Source: Diatrype stigma (taxonomy: Eukaryota > Ascomycota > Sordariomycetes > Xylariales > Diatrypaceae). From it: a DNA stretch of 64,000 bases. Below are positions 11,601 through 22,553 of this stretch, piece after piece. Below the pieces are notes generated by a model. It saw only the letters and a program-made list of their open reading frames with translations. It was not told the origin of the DNA and ran no database searches. The DNA is taken from contig JAKJXP020000018.1 of NCBI GenBank assembly GCA_022225965.2, positions 186,001 to 250,000 of the forward strand, read 5' to 3'. The stretch's first letter is position 1, and every line of letters starts with the position of its first letter. Both the position numbers and the translations under genes were made by a program.

Positions 11601-14075
11601 ACGAGAAGACTGGTAATTGGCTGGTGGACTATGGATATAGCTGCCGTGTCGACCGCGAGACAGTAGGCAGGAAACAGCCGGAGGTAGTTTGACGGTCGTA
11701 TGTTCGGTCCGTAGGCTAACCCGTGACGATCGACCGTATCTAGATAGGTACTTAAGTGTAGGTATGCAGGGACTAGTTTGTTGGGATCGGGCGAAGGATT
11801 GCGAGTTAGAAGCTGCAAGTGTGAAAGTAGGCCAGAAGAACGACTATGCCCCTGTCTTTGTTGTTGATCCCAAAAGAATGTTCGAGCCCGAAGATATATG
11901 AAAAAAGTTTAGAAAAGTGGCATAAGACAAAGAGATCGGAGATCCAGGATGACGAGGTATAGACGGGCCAAGTCGCGTGTGAAGAGCAGGGCGCAAACAG
12001 CTTCTCAACCAATGCAGCTTCCCTGACGGGTTCGAGTTCGAGTTCGCTTCTTTCCAATTTCGTGACCTCAAGGACGACGGCAGATAAGGGAGGAAGAGTT
12101 TGCACCAGGTATAGACAGAAACGAAGTCAAACGAAGTTAAGATACGGAAGTGTGTGAGGTGTTACAGCAACGGGGGGAGGTGGTGTATAGGCTTCCGGTT
12201 CCTCTGTCACAGTGACAAGGTGACGATACAGGGTGTCAGGGTGTCAGGGTGTCACTGTCATGGATAGACCAATAAAAGAAGTCTAGGAGTGATGAGTAAG
12301 ACGAGCTCTGGCAACTGTCCGCCAGCTCACCTCGTGCTTAAGTAGCTGACACCAGCTGGACGGAGATCGGTCCGGACGGGGATTGGACCGTGCCCAGCAG
12401 CTATCCACATATATGTAGTTATCGGGCAAGGCCCGGGGTTTCCAAGTCATGGATATACACAGGGGTGGTGGAGCAGTCTAGCCTTCTAGCCCTCTAGCTT
12501 TCTGGCCTTCCACCCTCCTACGATCTGTTCTACAGCATGTTCTACGAACGCACACGCATACACATACACATACAGTACTACATACATGCTGGGTATCCAT
12601 GTGATCAGCTACATACCTAGACTCACCTTTACTTACCCCAAATACTCCAAGTCTCCAACTCAACAACGCTCGGTATGTATCCATGCGCGTATCATCAAAG
12701 ATCAGAAAGGGACGAATTTCAGGGACCAGCATTGCCCGCCTCGTTATGTACCCAGCAGATTGGTAGCATTGAACCCCGTTCTGCCCGTTCTGCGCGTTCT
12801 AGACAGCAGCTAATGTATTCGATGCCGCGGTCCAATCTCGGCCAGAGAGCTAAGACTGATAGGCTTCCACGCATTCGAGGCATATCATTAAATTTACCTT
12901 GGTGCAATGGTCCGGGCCCCCTTGTCAGCCAGCCAGCGTGTGCATGTATTGTACTACATATAGCTATAGTACTAGAATGCAGTCGCTATACAGAGTGAAC
13001 ATATTGGATGTATTTGCATACGTATCTGACAATAGTAGGGGACGAAACGAAAGGGGGAAAATGTCGAGCCTCAAGTTGAGTTAACTCTACCTATATTTCC
13101 ATTAAATACAGGTAGTTATACATGGTGCATACATATCAGTTGCTGTAACTAACGATGTGCTCTCCGTGAATAGGAGGTATCGACGAAGCATGTAGACATG
13201 GAAGCGTTACCTTAGACCTTAGGTGCCTACTCCGCCCCAATGCCATAGCTTCATAGCGCTGTAACATCGGAGCACCTGAGCACCGAATTAGTACCACAAA
13301 ACATATCACTTCAACAGCTCATTCCCAACTCTGAACTAAGCTGAACTCCTATTTGGCCTCAGGAGCTTGATCTTGATAAACTAATAGAAGCCCATTTTAG
13401 TAGGGATTATTCCAGACCAGATAGTCGCATGAAGAAAAGACAAAGTAACCAAGTAGTAAAGCCTCATGTGTGTAAGAGGTACGAAATATGTACGAAGTAT
13501 GTACCATCCTTGGTATTAACATTGAAGGTTCCAGGTTGTATATAGGGCGGGCAGTTGCCGTAGTTTCTCCGATGCACCCATATCCAATGCATGATTGCCG
13601 AGTGTAGGGAGTCTTTAGGGACCCATTGCGCTAAAAAGAGAGCCGCAACATGAGAATACCAAAAACACCAACTAAAACATTCGCGATTGGGTTGTGACTA
13701 TCGCCAGATTCAACGACGCGTGCGACACAATCCATCATTGGCGTCGCGACTGTGTATGCGTCCCAATTTTATCTTGGATACATAAACTGGCACACAACCG
13801 AGCATCTGCTTTCAAGTCTCCTAAGCTACAGCAGCGAACTTGAAAGGCAGACCTCAGCAGGGAGAATACATCCATAATAAGTTTCGTGCTATTACTTTCT
13901 TGCCGCACCTGGCTAAGCTAGCAAACTGCAACGAAACGTTTAGGACCTACATCTTGATCCACTATCCGTTGCTTGGTCTGCATGATACTGAATTCATGAT
14001 CCCAAACGAACCAGGGTAGCACTTATTAGCAACAAGGCACACGTCTTTGGCTTTGCTATCCATACACCACATCAT
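11601..14075. other. Intergenic, 2.5 kb, ORM 5' flank and Air-like gene 5' flank
   Basis: A divergent upstream region. It has a short GTGTCAGG tandem near 12230-12255 and CA-rich sequence near 12546-12575. Frames such as 11806-12105 minus are short and featureless. No RNA gene or element was recognised. Confidence 0.45.
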
Positions 14076-16130
14076 ATGGAGGGAGAAGCTACCGAGGGCC
14101 CTTCCGGGACTTCCACTCCCGGCAAGGGATACGTTGTCGCGCCTTCCAGTCCCTCGGGCCAGAAGCGGCCTCGTGACTTCGGTGAGGAATTAAAAGGCCT
14201 GACTTCCGATGAAGAGGGTCAGGACTCTTATTCACCTCGCGCGTCCAAGAAGAAGAAGACAGACCACCGAGACAGTGATGGCGCGTCAGAGAGTTTGGAT
14301 GATGGCGAGATAGCAGAGTCAGGTCCATCTCGTCCGAGTTCAGGACACGATGCGGGAACACTGTCCCAACGCGAATCTCCCAAAACTCAGGGTGCAGGCC
14401 CGCCCCCTGCCGAGACAGACGGGCTGGCTGGATCTACTCAGCAGCCAGTGACCGGCTTCAATCGAGGGATCGTAGGAGTGCGAACTTCGTTTGGGAGGGA
14501 GGCTACTGCACTCTTTCCTACTGCGCGATCTGCGAGCACTAATACTTCAGTCCTTGAACAAGGTACGCAGCAACGGGGACGAACGGTTAGTAATGCCTCA
14601 CAGTCGGAAGGATCAGACCAGGCGCAGGCACAAGGAGGCACGACAGAGTCTGATAGCTCGCCGCTTTTCTTCAACTGCGGGAAGTCCACTTGGCAGATAC
14701 CACGTTTGGAGGCTTTAAAAATCCCCGAGATACCAGAGGCCCAGACTGAGCCGTTTTGGCGCGAGAGGCTATCGATTTTCATTGCTACTCTTTTTCAGGC
14801 GAATGACGAGCCGTGGGACCGTCTAGAGATCAAGTCTCTCCGGACAGCCCTTGACAAGTACGTATCCAAAGATGGCGGTTTCCTTCGAGGTGCCAAAACG
14901 CATATGAAGGCCGTCAGGAAGGCTATGCACCGGGTCATGGCCAATAAACAAGGGGTCACTTCAATCATCAAAAAGGCACGCGAAGTAGCCGGAACAGGCC
15001 AGTCTCAACTAGTGGAACCTGAAGTATCGGAAGAAGAGCCGGGACAAGTTAGTTCTCCTGGCAGGGGAGAAGAAAGTGGTGTCGTTGACGATGAAGAGCG
15101 TCGGCAACAACAGAAGTATTTCCCAAACACCAACGATCCGTCACAATACTGTATCTCGTGTTCTGGGATGGGACATGGAGCCGGCAACTGCCCCAAACTG
15201 GTCTGTTGTTTCTGTGAAAGCAACGGTCACAACTCACTGGGCTGCCCGACCAAGCAGAGATGCAACAAGTGCTATCAGCTGGGCCACAGCATGACGACTT
15301 GTACAGAAAAGCTTGCCTTGACTGCAGATGAGCAGGATCCCTGTGCATTCTGCGGCGCAGCCCATCTAGAAGACGACTGTTCGGAGGTGTGGAGGAGCTA
15401 TGATCCAGCAAATACGACCATCAAGAAGGTCAAGGCTATTCCGGTGTTTTGTTATACCTGTGGTAACGAAGGTCACTGTGGTCCCGAGTGCGCACTTCCC
15501 GGTAGGCGAAGCGAGGTAACCGGCCGAACGAGTTGGTCACAAGCGAATCGTGATCTTTACATCGATCCGCAAAGTGATCTTGTCGCGATTGCTTGGGTTG
15601 GGATTTCCACCGAGGTTTCGAGTTTCCAGATTCGTGGTAGAGCAACGCGAAACACGCATACCCACTTTGAATCCGACGATGACTCCGACGACGACGAGTT
15701 CATTCGCGAGCCTATCAAAAAGACGCAGCCTCGGGGTCAGATGAGAATTGCCACCAACATCGCAAATGGTGTGCAGAATGGGAACCGTCCACGACGGCAA
15801 AGACAAGACAAGAACCACAGGCGTCAGCAAGAATCAGAGTTTGATCCTCCGCCTCCGCCGCCCCAAAATACAGTTCAGCTTCCGGGATACAATGGCAATT
15901 CAGCATGGCAACCGCCGTTACCTCCTGGTCCACCACCGCCGTTGCAAGCAAATGGACTACCAGGTTCTACAGTATCTTTACCGCCTCGTCCAGGCACGTT
16001 TACTCAAGGAAATGGTCGTGGGCAATCTTCCAGGCCTCAAAACGGCAGAGGTGGTCAAAATGGCCGAGGCGCTCGTGGTTTTAGAGGCCGAGGTGGGCGT
16101 CGTGGGAATGGTCGAGGGAGAGGCCAATAA
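14076..16130 (+). CDS. Zinc-knuckle protein, Air1/Air2-like (TRAMP complex RNA-binding subunit)
   Basis: Single-exon gene of 684 aa. Five closely spaced zinc knuckles lie at about residues 358-470: three standard CX2CX4HX4C (YCISCSGMGHGAGNC, CCFCESNGHNSLGC, RCNKCYQLGHSMTTC), a shortened fourth (PCAFCGAAHLEDDC, one residue fewer before His) and a fifth (FCYTCGNEGHCGPEC). Five knuckles in a block match yeast Air1/Air2, which bring RNA to the Trf4 poly(A) polymerase and Mtr4 helicase for nuclear exosome decay. The N-terminus is acidic and Ser-rich. The C-terminus has a polyproline stretch and an RGG/NGRG-rich tail typical of RNA binding. The Air orthology is inferred from knuckle number and order; other fungal knuckle proteins are possible. 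Confidence 0.85.
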   Translation: MEGEATEGPSGTSTPGKGYVVAPSSPSGQKRPRDFGEELKGLTSDEEGQDSYSPRASKKKKTDHRDSDGASESLDDGEIAESGPSRPSSGHDAGTLSQRESPKTQGAGPPPAETDGLAGSTQQPVTGFNRGIVGVRTSFGREATALFPTARSASTNTSVLEQGTQQRGRTVSNASQSEGSDQAQAQGGTTESDSSPLFFNCGKSTWQIPRLEALKIPEIPEAQTEPFWRERLSIFIATLFQANDEPWDRLEIKSLRTALDKYVSKDGGFLRGAKTHMKAVRKAMHRVMANKQGVTSIIKKAREVAGTGQSQLVEPEVSEEEPGQVSSPGRGEESGVVDDEERRQQQKYFPNTNDPSQYCISCSGMGHGAGNCPKLVCCFCESNGHNSLGCPTKQRCNKCYQLGHSMTTCTEKLALTADEQDPCAFCGAAHLEDDCSEVWRSYDPANTTIKKVKAIPVFCYTCGNEGHCGPECALPGRRSEVTGRTSWSQANRDLYIDPQSDLVAIAWVGISTEVSSFQIRGRATRNTHTHFESDDDSDDDEFIREPIKKTQPRGQMRIATNIANGVQNGNRPRRQRQDKNHRRQQESEFDPPPPPPQNTVQLPGYNGNSAWQPPLPPGPPPPLQANGLPGSTVSLPPRPGTFTQGNGRGQSSRPQNGRGGQNGRGARGFRGRGGRRGNGRGRGQ

Positions 16131-16581
16131 GTGCCTCCACAATGTGCAAACCCGAAGGTCATCGCTAAGCACTCCATGTAGATACTAGGTACATCTGAAC
16201 ACGGGAGGTTTATGACTTTCCATATAGGCGAATACTTCTACAGAGTTACGATTAGTTCGAGGGACTCCCAATCGGCATTAACAGATACTGCCTACCCAGA
16301 TGGTATACTTCCGTTGCAAACAAGCAAAAACTCCACGTGCGCTGCGTTGGAATGTATGGATGTCTCTAAGCAAACTTCGATTGCTTGCTTTCTTTGTCCG
16401 TTTCATGCTTAGCTCGCTGGTCATGGTCCTTAAGGTTTCAGAGACATTCTCTTGGATTTCGATTTATCAACTAACAGTTAAACACATTCCACAGTAATGT
16501 CTAAAGGATATACATAGACTGAGCCAGTTACACCTGTGCTCTACTCAGAAACTACCAGAGTACAGTCAAGCCCATCTCAAC
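16131..16581. other. Intergenic between Air-like and 2EXR genes
   Basis: 450 bases of 3' and 5' flank between two plus-strand genes. Nothing recognised. Confidence 0.5.
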
Positions 16582-18249
16582 ATGCAGCGCAAGTCTGGTC
16601 ATATCTCACCGTCACCGTTGTCACCGCCAACCTTCATAGGCTTCGCTGAGCTCCCAACCGAGCTCCAGGACACCATCTGGGAATTTGCGCTACCACGCCG
16701 CACCATCTACCTCCACGTGGACGACCTCTGGAAAGACAAGCCTGTCTTACCGCGTCACAATGCTCCAGCCATCGCACGGGTCAGCCGCGACGCTCGCGCT
16801 GTCGCCACCCGGACCGGCCGCTGGCTCTGGTTCGGCCCGGGAGGCGCAAAGTTGAAGTTGGAGGGCAGGCTCATGGAGTTGCAGGCTTCTGCTCGCGGTG
16901 ACTGCCCCGAGCTCATCCCGATCCGTATGCGTCGGCGCGTTCTGTGGTTCGACGCCGCCCGCGACACCATCCTGATCGCGGACCTCCGTCTCTGGCCCCA
17001 GGACGTCGAGGCCTGCCCCGTCGCTCTCGAGATGCGTCTTCCCATCCCTGATCGCAGCCCCGTCCTCACCTGCGATGAGGGGGGCCATGATGCCGCCAGC
17101 CAGAACAGCAACACCGCGGTCACTGCCTTCGCCTTCAGTCTTAACGTCGAGCTCCACCACCGCCGGCCGTGCGTGTATGACAAGAATGACCAGCTGTTGT
17201 TCGTATTCCCGAGCCCGGAGGATATCTTCCAATTCTCATTCGACAGCCCCATCCAAGACATCACCGGCGGCGACCTACGCCTATGGCCCGGCCATTACGA
17301 CGCCTCCTCCTCCTCCACGGCCACTACTGCCGCCGAAGCTCCCGCATACGTGGACACCGATCTCGAGATCATCATCGAGCGGCCTCTGTCACCCGACGCG
17401 CACAACGAGTTCTTCCCCGAGGGCAACACGGCATGTTTCATCGACCTATCCGCCCTGGAGCCGCTGTCGTCTTCTCCTCCTCCTCACCTCTCCTCCTACT
17501 CCTGCTCCTCTCCCACGCCCCCAGCAGCCAACCTCCACGACGCCCCGGCAGTCACCCGACAGACGATCGCCCGCCTCCTGCACGCCTACACGCGCACCCA
17601 GGACCTCGACAGCAAGGCTAACATAGAGAAGGTAAAGCTGCTGCAGCGCCTGCTGACGACGCCGTCCAAAAAACCAAATGAGGGGGCAAGTATCGAGGCC
17701 TTGCTGCAGCGCCTGCTCCTCCGCGAGGAGACGACGCCGTCCGAAAAACCAAATGAGGGGGGCAGCATCGAGGCCTTCTTCGAGAGCAAGCGCCGCGCCA
17801 TCGCCTTCAAGTGGCTGCGCATCAACTGGATACAGCTACCGCAGGGCGAGCGCGAGGGGCCATACATGGCCGGCGCGCAGAGGGGCTGTTCCTCTTTTTT
17901 TCCGGCCCACCACATACCGTGGACATCCTTGAACGGGTCACCGGCATCGGAATCCTCCTCGTCATCACCGGGGCCGGAGCCGGAACCGCCGACCTCGGCG
18001 CAGCCGTGCCGCGTCTACCGCATGCCGCGGCCGTGGACGTCCGGGTTCGCGTTGCCCCACGACTTTAACACCGAGCACCCCTGGACCCGCGGCGTCCTGG
18101 AGGCCATGCCGTGTCTGCGGCTCGGGCTGCTGCTCCGGCTCCGGGGCGAGGCGGCTGCCGTCGCGGCCGGCGAGCCGAACGCGCGGTGGTTGGGGAGACG
18201 GCGGAATGTGGGCGGGGCCGATGTCGTGAAAGGCGGCGCGTCGCTTTGA
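16582..18249 (+). CDS. 2EXR domain protein
   Basis: Single-exon gene of 555 aa. The start of the protein has the 2EXR signature of filamentous fungi: FAELPTELQDTIWEFALP at about residues 21-38, followed by the NAPAIARVSRDARAVA helix. 2EXR proteins are numerous in Pezizomycotina and mostly without known function; the domain resembles F-box/LRR adaptors in its first helix pair. The middle is Ser/Pro-rich. Residues of about 359-400 hold a 25-residue tandem duplication starting TTPSKKPNEG and TTPSEKPNEG. The gene is strongly GC-rich with many C-ending codons. It converges on the SAP-repeat gene. The role is unknown. Confidence 0.75.
   Translation: MQRKSGHISPSPLSPPTFIGFAELPTELQDTIWEFALPRRTIYLHVDDLWKDKPVLPRHNAPAIARVSRDARAVATRTGRWLWFGPGGAKLKLEGRLMELQASARGDCPELIPIRMRRRVLWFDAARDTILIADLRLWPQDVEACPVALEMRLPIPDRSPVLTCDEGGHDAASQNSNTAVTAFAFSLNVELHHRRPCVYDKNDQLLFVFPSPEDIFQFSFDSPIQDITGGDLRLWPGHYDASSSSTATTAAEAPAYVDTDLEIIIERPLSPDAHNEFFPEGNTACFIDLSALEPLSSSPPPHLSSYSCSSPTPPAANLHDAPAVTRQTIARLLHAYTRTQDLDSKANIEKVKLLQRLLTTPSKKPNEGASIEALLQRLLLREETTPSEKPNEGGSIEAFFESKRRAIAFKWLRINWIQLPQGEREGPYMAGAQRGCSSFFPAHHIPWTSLNGSPASESSSSSPGPEPEPPTSAQPCRVYRMPRPWTSGFALPHDFNTEHPWTRGVLEAMPCLRLGLLLRLRGEAAAVAAGEPNARWLGRRRNVGGADVVKGGASL
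17656..17778 (+). repeat. 75-nt in-frame tandem duplication in the 2EXR gene
   Basis: The segment starting ACGACGCCGTCCAAAAAACC at 17656 recurs at 17731 with few changes, an offset of 75 nt (25 codons), so the reading frame is kept. Confidence 0.85.
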
Positions 18250-18974
18250 TGATGACAGGTCGATAGGCTACTGCTGCTAGTTAGGTAGGCTTCTGATTCG
18301 GCGGTAGGCTCCTACTAGATGAAGAGAAAAGCAACTCTACGGCGTTAAGTCTATAGTGGTTTGTGAAAAGGACGAGCTTACGGGATAAGGGGGAAAGCAG
18401 ACGAACGATACCTAGTTGGAAAGGTGTTTTTCACAAGTCATAGACTTCAGGGACATCCTAAGAAGGCTACACGAACACAGTGCCTGTCTACTCTGAGATT
18501 GGCAGTTGTTGATTTTCAGAGCGTATTAAAAGACAAACGAAACGACTGTCCATAGTGACATCTGTCATAAAATTGATGATCACGAGTTAAGTACTGAGTC
18601 ACATAATCGGTCATCATATATATTATACAGCAACGAATTCTTTGCCAAAAATGTTCCATTGAACCGCCCATTGTTCCTGTCTATCTCTAGACTCACTACT
18701 TACCGTCTATTTCTAGACTCACTACTTGCCGTCTATTTCTAGACTCGATTACTTACCGTAATCAGTGACAAGCCCTTGCTTGTATACTGCTACCTCCAAA
18801 CAAGAAACACCTGCAAACAAGAAACAAGCAAACTCGAAACTGAGCTGCAAACTGACAAGTATAACGAAAAGCCAACGCCTACCGGTAGTGGAAGTTGATG
18901 ATGGTAGATACATGCCATCGGGATAGACACCTACTCACAAGAAGTGAAGGGGGTCAGGGGGGGGTGGGAATCAC
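18250..18974. other. Convergent intergenic region
   Basis: Lies between the 3' ends of the 2EXR and SAP-repeat genes. It contains the 26-nt tandem repeat at 18679-18757 and a following A-rich AAACAAGAAAC repeat at about 18796-18830. No gene seen. Confidence 0.5.
18679..18757. repeat. Three tandem 26-27-nt units with TCTAGA core
   Basis: Units begin at 18679, 18705 and 18731, each starting GTCTATYTCTAGACTC and ending CTTRCC. The first two differ by two bases and the third has one insertion. Confidence 0.85.
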
Positions 18975-19236
18975 CTACCGCTTCCTCCGCAGTGGCTTGA
19001 TGGGGCGACTGGAAGCTATCCGCTTCGAGGGCGGTCCATTGTCCAGTTCAGCCTCGTCTGCCGTCCGCTTCCGGGATGGAGGGTCTTGTCTCGGCGGGGG
19101 GCTCGGCGGGGCAGCCAAATCGTTGGCGGCGCCGTCGCCACCGTCGTCACCGCTATCCTGGCTAGGGCTGTACAGCGTGAACAAATCCGAGTCCATATCA
19201 TTGCCATCAGACGATGTCAAGCTCGTGGAGGACGAA

Positions 19237-19271
<35 letters not shown>

Positions 19272-21542
19272 AGACGAGGATGAGGACGACGAGGAGCTAT
19301 CGGGATCCGACCTCTTCACCCGCTTCGGGGGCGGTCCGTCGGCATCCATGTCAGCGTCATCCGCCTTGCGCTTCCGGCTCGGGGCTTGGATCGGAGGGTT
19401 GGGTGGGGCGAGCGGAACACCGCCGTCGTCATCATCGTCACTAGAGCTAGTTCCGCTGGAGCTGTATACCGTAAATATATCCTCCATGTCGGTATCGTTG
19501 GACGATGAGGGACCTGAGGACGAGGACGAGGATGAGGAAGGGGGTTGAGGCGGGGGCAGGCTCGGGGGCATGCTAGGGGGCAGGCTCGGGAGCATGGTAG
19601 GGGGTAGAGCCGGGGTCATGCTCGGGGGCATGGTAGGGGGTAGAGCCGGGGTCATGCTCGGGGGCATGGTAGGGGGTTGAGCCGGGGTCATGCTCGGGGG
19701 CATGGTAGGGGGTTGAGCCGGGGTCATGCTCGGGGGCATGCTCGGGCGTAGGCTCGGGAGCCTGCTCGGGCGTAGGCTCGGGAGCCTGCTCGGGCGTAGG
19801 TTCGGGAGCATGGTAGGGGGTTGAGCCGGGGGCATGCTTGGGGGTTGAGGCCGGGGCATGCTCGGGGGCGGGCTCGGGCGTAGGCTCGGGAGCATGCTAG
19901 GGGGTTGAGCCGGAGGCATGCTAGGGGGTTGAGCCGGGGGCATGCTCGGGGGCATGCTAGGGGGCAGGCTCGGGGGCATGCTAGTGTTGCCGTCGTTACC
20001 ATTACCACTATCCTCGCTAGGGCTATATACCGTAAATATGTCCTCCATGTCGGTATCATTAGACGTTGAGGGACCTAGGGATGAGGACGGGGATGAGGGC
20101 GGGGATGAGGGCGGGGGTTGAGCCGGGGGCATGCTCGGGGGCATGCTCGGGGGCATGCTAGGGGGTTGGTACGGGGGGTTAGGCGGAACAGGCGCAGCAC
20201 CATCGTTGCCGTCGTCACCATTACCACTATCCTCACTAGGGCTGTATACCGTAAATATATCCTCCATATCGGTATCATTAGACGTTGAGGGACCTAGGGA
20301 CGAGGACGGGGATGAGGGCGGGGGTTGAGCCGGGGGCATGCTCGGGGGTATGCTCGGGGGCATGCTCGGGGGCAGGCTCGGGGGCATGCTAGGAGGTTGG
20401 TACGGGGGGTTAGGCGGAACAGGCGCAGCACCATCGTTGCCGTCGTCACCATTACCACTATCCTCACTAGGGCTGTATACCGTGAATATATCCTCCATGT
20501 CAGTATCGTCAGCTTTAGACGATAAGGGATCTGAGGAGAAGGTCGAGCATGTGGACGGGGTTTGAGGCGGGGACTGGCTCGGAGGCTGGGGCGGGGGCAG
20601 GCTCGGAGGCTGGGGCGGGGGCAGGCTCGGAGGCTGGGGCGGGGGCAGGCTCGGGGGCTGGGGCGGGGGCAGGCTCGGGGGTTGAACCGGGGGGTTAGGC
20701 GGAACAGGCGCAACACCACCGTCGCCGTTGTCACCATCACCACTATTCTCGCTAGGGCTGTACACCGTGAATATATCCTCCATGTCAGTATCGTCAGTGT
20801 CAGACGATAAGGGAGCCGTGGGTACGGGAGCTGAGGATAAGGACGCTGAGGACGAGGACGAGGATGAGGATGAGGATGAGGATGAGGACGAGGATGAGGA
20901 CGAGGATGAGGACGAGGATGAGGACGGGGGTTGAGGTGGGACAGGCGCAGCATTATCGCCGCTGCCGTCGTTACCATCACCACTATCCTCGCTAGGGCTG
21001 TATACCGTGAATATATCCTCCATGTCAGTATCGTTAGAAGTTTCGTGAGACAATGTGGGAGCTGAGGATAAGGATGAGGATGGGGACGGGGGTTGAGGCG
21101 GGACAGGCGCAGCATTACCGCCGTTGCCATCATCATCGTCGTCACTAGAGGAAGACGAAGAGGAAGACGACGAAAGACTCGACGGGTCGGATGAGGTGTC
21201 GGTCTCGAACGTGAGGAGACTGACGTCCGTCTCGGACTCCGAGTCGTTCTCGAAAGCCTTCCGACGGTTGTGGTCGGCCCGGATCCGGCGGATCCTCGTC
21301 TGCCTCCCCCCTATTCTTGCCAGCCCGCGGTCCCGGATCTCTAAAGCAATATGGTGGTCGTCCCACTGGTTTGGGTCCTCATTATCGCTGTCGTACTCAA
21401 ACTCGTAAGGATGCATACCATCCCACAGCCGGTCCACCAGCGCGGCCTTGTTGCCCTCGCGCCTCATGTCGAGAAGCTTCAGCTCTGCCTTGAGCTCGGC
21501 GTTCTTCCGAAAGGAGAGGGTGATCTTAGTGGGCTGAGCCAT
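18975..21542 (-). CDS. SAP-domain protein with seven acidic DIFTVYS repeats, function unknown
   Basis: Single-exon gene of 855 aa, starting MAQPTKITLSF. Residues 16-42 fit the SAP helix-turn-helix motif (ELKAELKLLDMRREGNKAAL then VDRLWD), a DNA or chromatin binding module. After an Arg-rich linker with IRRIRADHNRRK the rest is low complexity. It has seven copies of an acidic-aromatic module (six TDMEDIFTVYS and one DMDSDLFTLYS) separated by Asp/Gly/Asn spacers, VPPNPP, poly-Ser and MPPSMPPAQPP-type proline arrays. Two Lys/Arg clusters close the protein (PPPKRVKR and PIKPLRRKR), likely nuclear signals. The acidic-hydrophobic modules look like repeated activation motifs. I do not recognise a family. 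The repeats make pileup or assembly errors possible, but the frame is open throughout. Confidence 0.7.
19200..21130 (-). repeat. Coding repeat array of the SAP protein
   Basis: Modules of about 200-260 nt recur. For example, the stretch around 20041-20280 is nearly repeated at about 20270-20520, including the same TATCCTC..TGTATACCGT segment. Inside the modules are shorter arrays of GGGGGCATGCTC-type 12-nt units (encoding SMPP) and GAGGAC/GAGGAT hexamers (encoding poly-Ser on the minus strand). Confidence 0.85.
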
Positions 21543-22134
21543 GATGACGATAGTGATGGAAATGGATGATTTCGGTGTTGGAAATACTGTTGGTTTTGCT
21601 GTAGGTGTATGCGGTTGTGAGTCTGGGTGTACGATGTCTGCTTCTTCGAATGTTCACGAAAGCTGGAGACCCCTCGCCTTAAATATTACGGAGCACGCTC
21701 TTGGACTGCTAGTGTTCTGAACGATATGCTTGTTTCTAGAACATTGAAAGGCCCGATTGTACACGGCAGTTTTCGTGCGGCAGCTTTTGTCTGGCCCAAA
21801 CAAGTATGATATGATATATGATAGAGCCTTTCTGGTACAAAGGAACATCGTGGAACTAGGCCTTTGTTTGGGGCGACTTGAATCACTACGGGATTTTGAC
21901 AAAGGATATAGGTCAAAATATAATGGAACAAAAACTAAGAGAAAAACAAGGGGTCATCATTACAAAGGAACAAGGCCAATGTTATTGTATTTCTAACAAT
22001 AGTATTGTAACGAACGTATGGCCAAGTGCCAAGCAACACCCACTATCCTCCACGGTTGCTGACGATTTTTCGTTCTCTTTTTTCTGTAGACTCTAGAAAC
22101 GTGGGTAAGCAGACGCCCACGAGGCGAGTTCCCA

Positions 22135-22160
22135 GGCGATAGCGCAGAAGCATTGTCGCC
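22135..22160. repeat. 26-nt hairpin unit A
   Basis: Starts GGCGATAGCG and ends TTGTCGCC; arms GGCGAT and GTCGCC can pair over 6 bp. An outer CGAGGC/GCCTCG pairing at about 22120 and 22166 could extend the structure. Confidence 0.6.
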
Positions 22161-22191
22161 GGTCCCGCCTCGGCTGCAACACGCCGTCCCA

Positions 22192-22217
22192 AGCGATGGC
22201 GTAGAAGCACTTTCGCT
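22192..22217. repeat. 26-nt hairpin unit B
   Basis: Starts AGCGATGGCG and ends CTTTCGCT; arms AGCGA and TCGCT pair. The outermost pair is A-T where unit A has G-C. Confidence 0.6.
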
Positions 22218-22328
22218 GGCGAGTCTCTGTCCCCTTGCGAGAAGAACCCAGAAAACACCTCGAGTGACAGCGTATTTAACAAACACAAATGGGGTATCAT
22301 ATGCAAAAACAACAAAAATTCAAAAATT

Positions 22329-22329
<1 letters not shown>

Positions 22330-22381
<52 letters not shown>
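22330..22381 (+). repeat. Poly(A) tract, 52 nt
   Basis: Uninterrupted A run preceded by CAAAAATTCAAAAATTC. It could be a retroposition tail or simple slippage; no target-site duplication was found by eye. Confidence 0.9.
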
Positions 22382-22383
<2 letters not shown>

Positions 22384-22483
22384 AAAACCCTAGTCCTCTC
22401 CCATGGATGACCCCCTACCCCCCTGAGGACCTCTAAATCAAGATGAGAGACCAAACAACCCATACTCCAGGAGATGAACATGC

Positions 22484-22509
22484 GGTGATAGCGCTGTAGC
22501 ATTGTCACT
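22484..22509. repeat. 26-nt hairpin unit C
   Basis: Starts GGTGATAGCG and ends TTGTCACT; arms GGTGAT and GTCACT pair with G-T at the end. The third pair is T-A where the other units have C-G. Confidence 0.6.
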
Positions 22510-22553
22510 GTTCTCATCTCTGTTCCGAGGGGCAAAAAACGCCGATGTTTTCC

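Noticed and set aside
11806..12105. 99-codon minus frame upstream of ORM as a separate gene
   Set aside because: Short, without features, and placed where the ORM leader or promoter is expected.
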